Assembly: GCF_004343585.1 (NCBI RefSeq) | Contig: NZ_SLYW01000001.1 | Span: 1,287,453 to 1,351,452, forward strand | Reading direction: 5' to 3' | DNA length: 64,000 bases | Source of the DNA: Neorhizobium sp. JUb45 | GTDB lineage: Bacteria; Pseudomonadota; Alphaproteobacteria; Rhizobiales; Rhizobiaceae | In this document: piece after piece, positions 63,830 to 64,000 of the stretch | How the letters are laid out: the number at the start of each line of letters is the position of its first letter | Position numbering within the stretch: the first letter of the stretch is position 1 | The notes under the pieces: generated by a model | The model's input: only the letters and a program-made list of their open reading frames with translations | Databases searched by the model: none | What the model was told of the DNA's origin: nothing | Translations under genes and position numbers: made by a program

Positions 63830-64000
63830 ATGAAGACGAGCAGATTCAGTGAACCACAAATCCTTGCCATCCTGCGCCAGGCAGAAGGCGGTGTTCCTGT
63901 ACCCAAGCTTTGCCGGGAACATGGAATGAGCACGGCGTCCTTTTACAAATGGCGATCCAAATACGGCGGCATGGACGCGTCGATGATCAGCCAGATGAAG
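63830..64000 (+). CDS. IS3-family transposase OrfA (partial, runs off the window)
   Basis: 57 codons from the ATG at 63830, after a GAGGAG ribosome site. MKTSRFSEPQILAILRQAEG and GVPVPKLCREHGMSTASFYK form the helix-turn-helix of IS3-family OrfA (IS511/IS407-like groups). The gene continues past the right edge, where OrfB should follow. The left terminal inverted repeat should lie between 63698 and 63829, but I cannot place it surely. It marks a recent mobile insertion next to the island. Confidence 0.85.
   Translation, partial: MKTSRFSEPQILAILRQAEGGVPVPKLCREHGMSTASFYKWRSKYGGMDASMISQMK

Overview
The window is chromosomal DNA of an alphaproteobacterium, most likely a member of the Rhizobiaceae (Agrobacterium/Rhizobium group). 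The evidence is the gene content and order (glmU-glmS, recG, sdhE-mfd, glnB-glnA, divergent uvrA/ssb, gyrA-coaD-two cyclophilins-queA-tgt), an IalB-family protein, alphaproteobacterial GTTC-N7-GTTC LexA boxes, and high-GC coding DNA with long antisense open frames. I cannot name the species.

Positions 1-47.1 kb are core chromosome. They hold amino-sugar synthesis (glmU end, glmS), DNA repair and recombination (recG, mfd, uvrA, ssb, recX), nitrogen assimilation (glnB-glnA behind a sigma-54 promoter), topoisomerase (gyrA), CoA synthesis (coaD), protein folding (two cyclophilins, a DsbA-family protein, HspQ), tRNA queuosine modification (queA, tgt), metabolite repair (nnr), c-di-GMP signalling (GGDEF-EAL), transporters (two EamA, one MFS, a YejA-like binding protein, two TAXI-like binding proteins, MarC, a CPA1 antiporter) and glycerol dehydrogenase. 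Two palindromic intergenic elements lie at 15.2-15.4 kb and 38.3-38.4 kb.

The most interesting core locus is the gyrA-coaD interval (32.8-33.6 kb). It holds three very small predicted membrane proteins on the minus strand (30, 59 and 44 aa). Two perfect GTTC-N7-GTTC boxes lie about 100 bp ahead of the first and second of these, inside a duplicated 38-bp segment. This arrangement recalls the SOS-induced small membrane division inhibitors of Caulobacter, but it is only a hypothesis.

From 47.4 kb to the end the DNA is accessory. It starts with a P4-type tyrosine integrase and contains mostly unrecognised small genes, a repressor-like HTH gene, a secreted nuclease, the broken 3' end of an SRAP/HMCES gene, and a minus-strand phage module (60.6 to 54.4 kb: two small genes, a roughly 1000-residue virion/ejection-like protein, a tail-fibre-like protein, a DUF4376 protein). 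A serine recombinase and three minus-strand genes follow. One of these encodes a protein ending in an SSB-like acidic tail. Another resembles a membrane protein near the integrase, so related two-helix membrane proteins sit near both ends of the island. The window ends inside an IS3-family transposase gene. No capsid, portal or terminase gene is visible, so the phage part is a remnant or a satellite-like element.

No rRNA, tRNA or CRISPR array was recognised.
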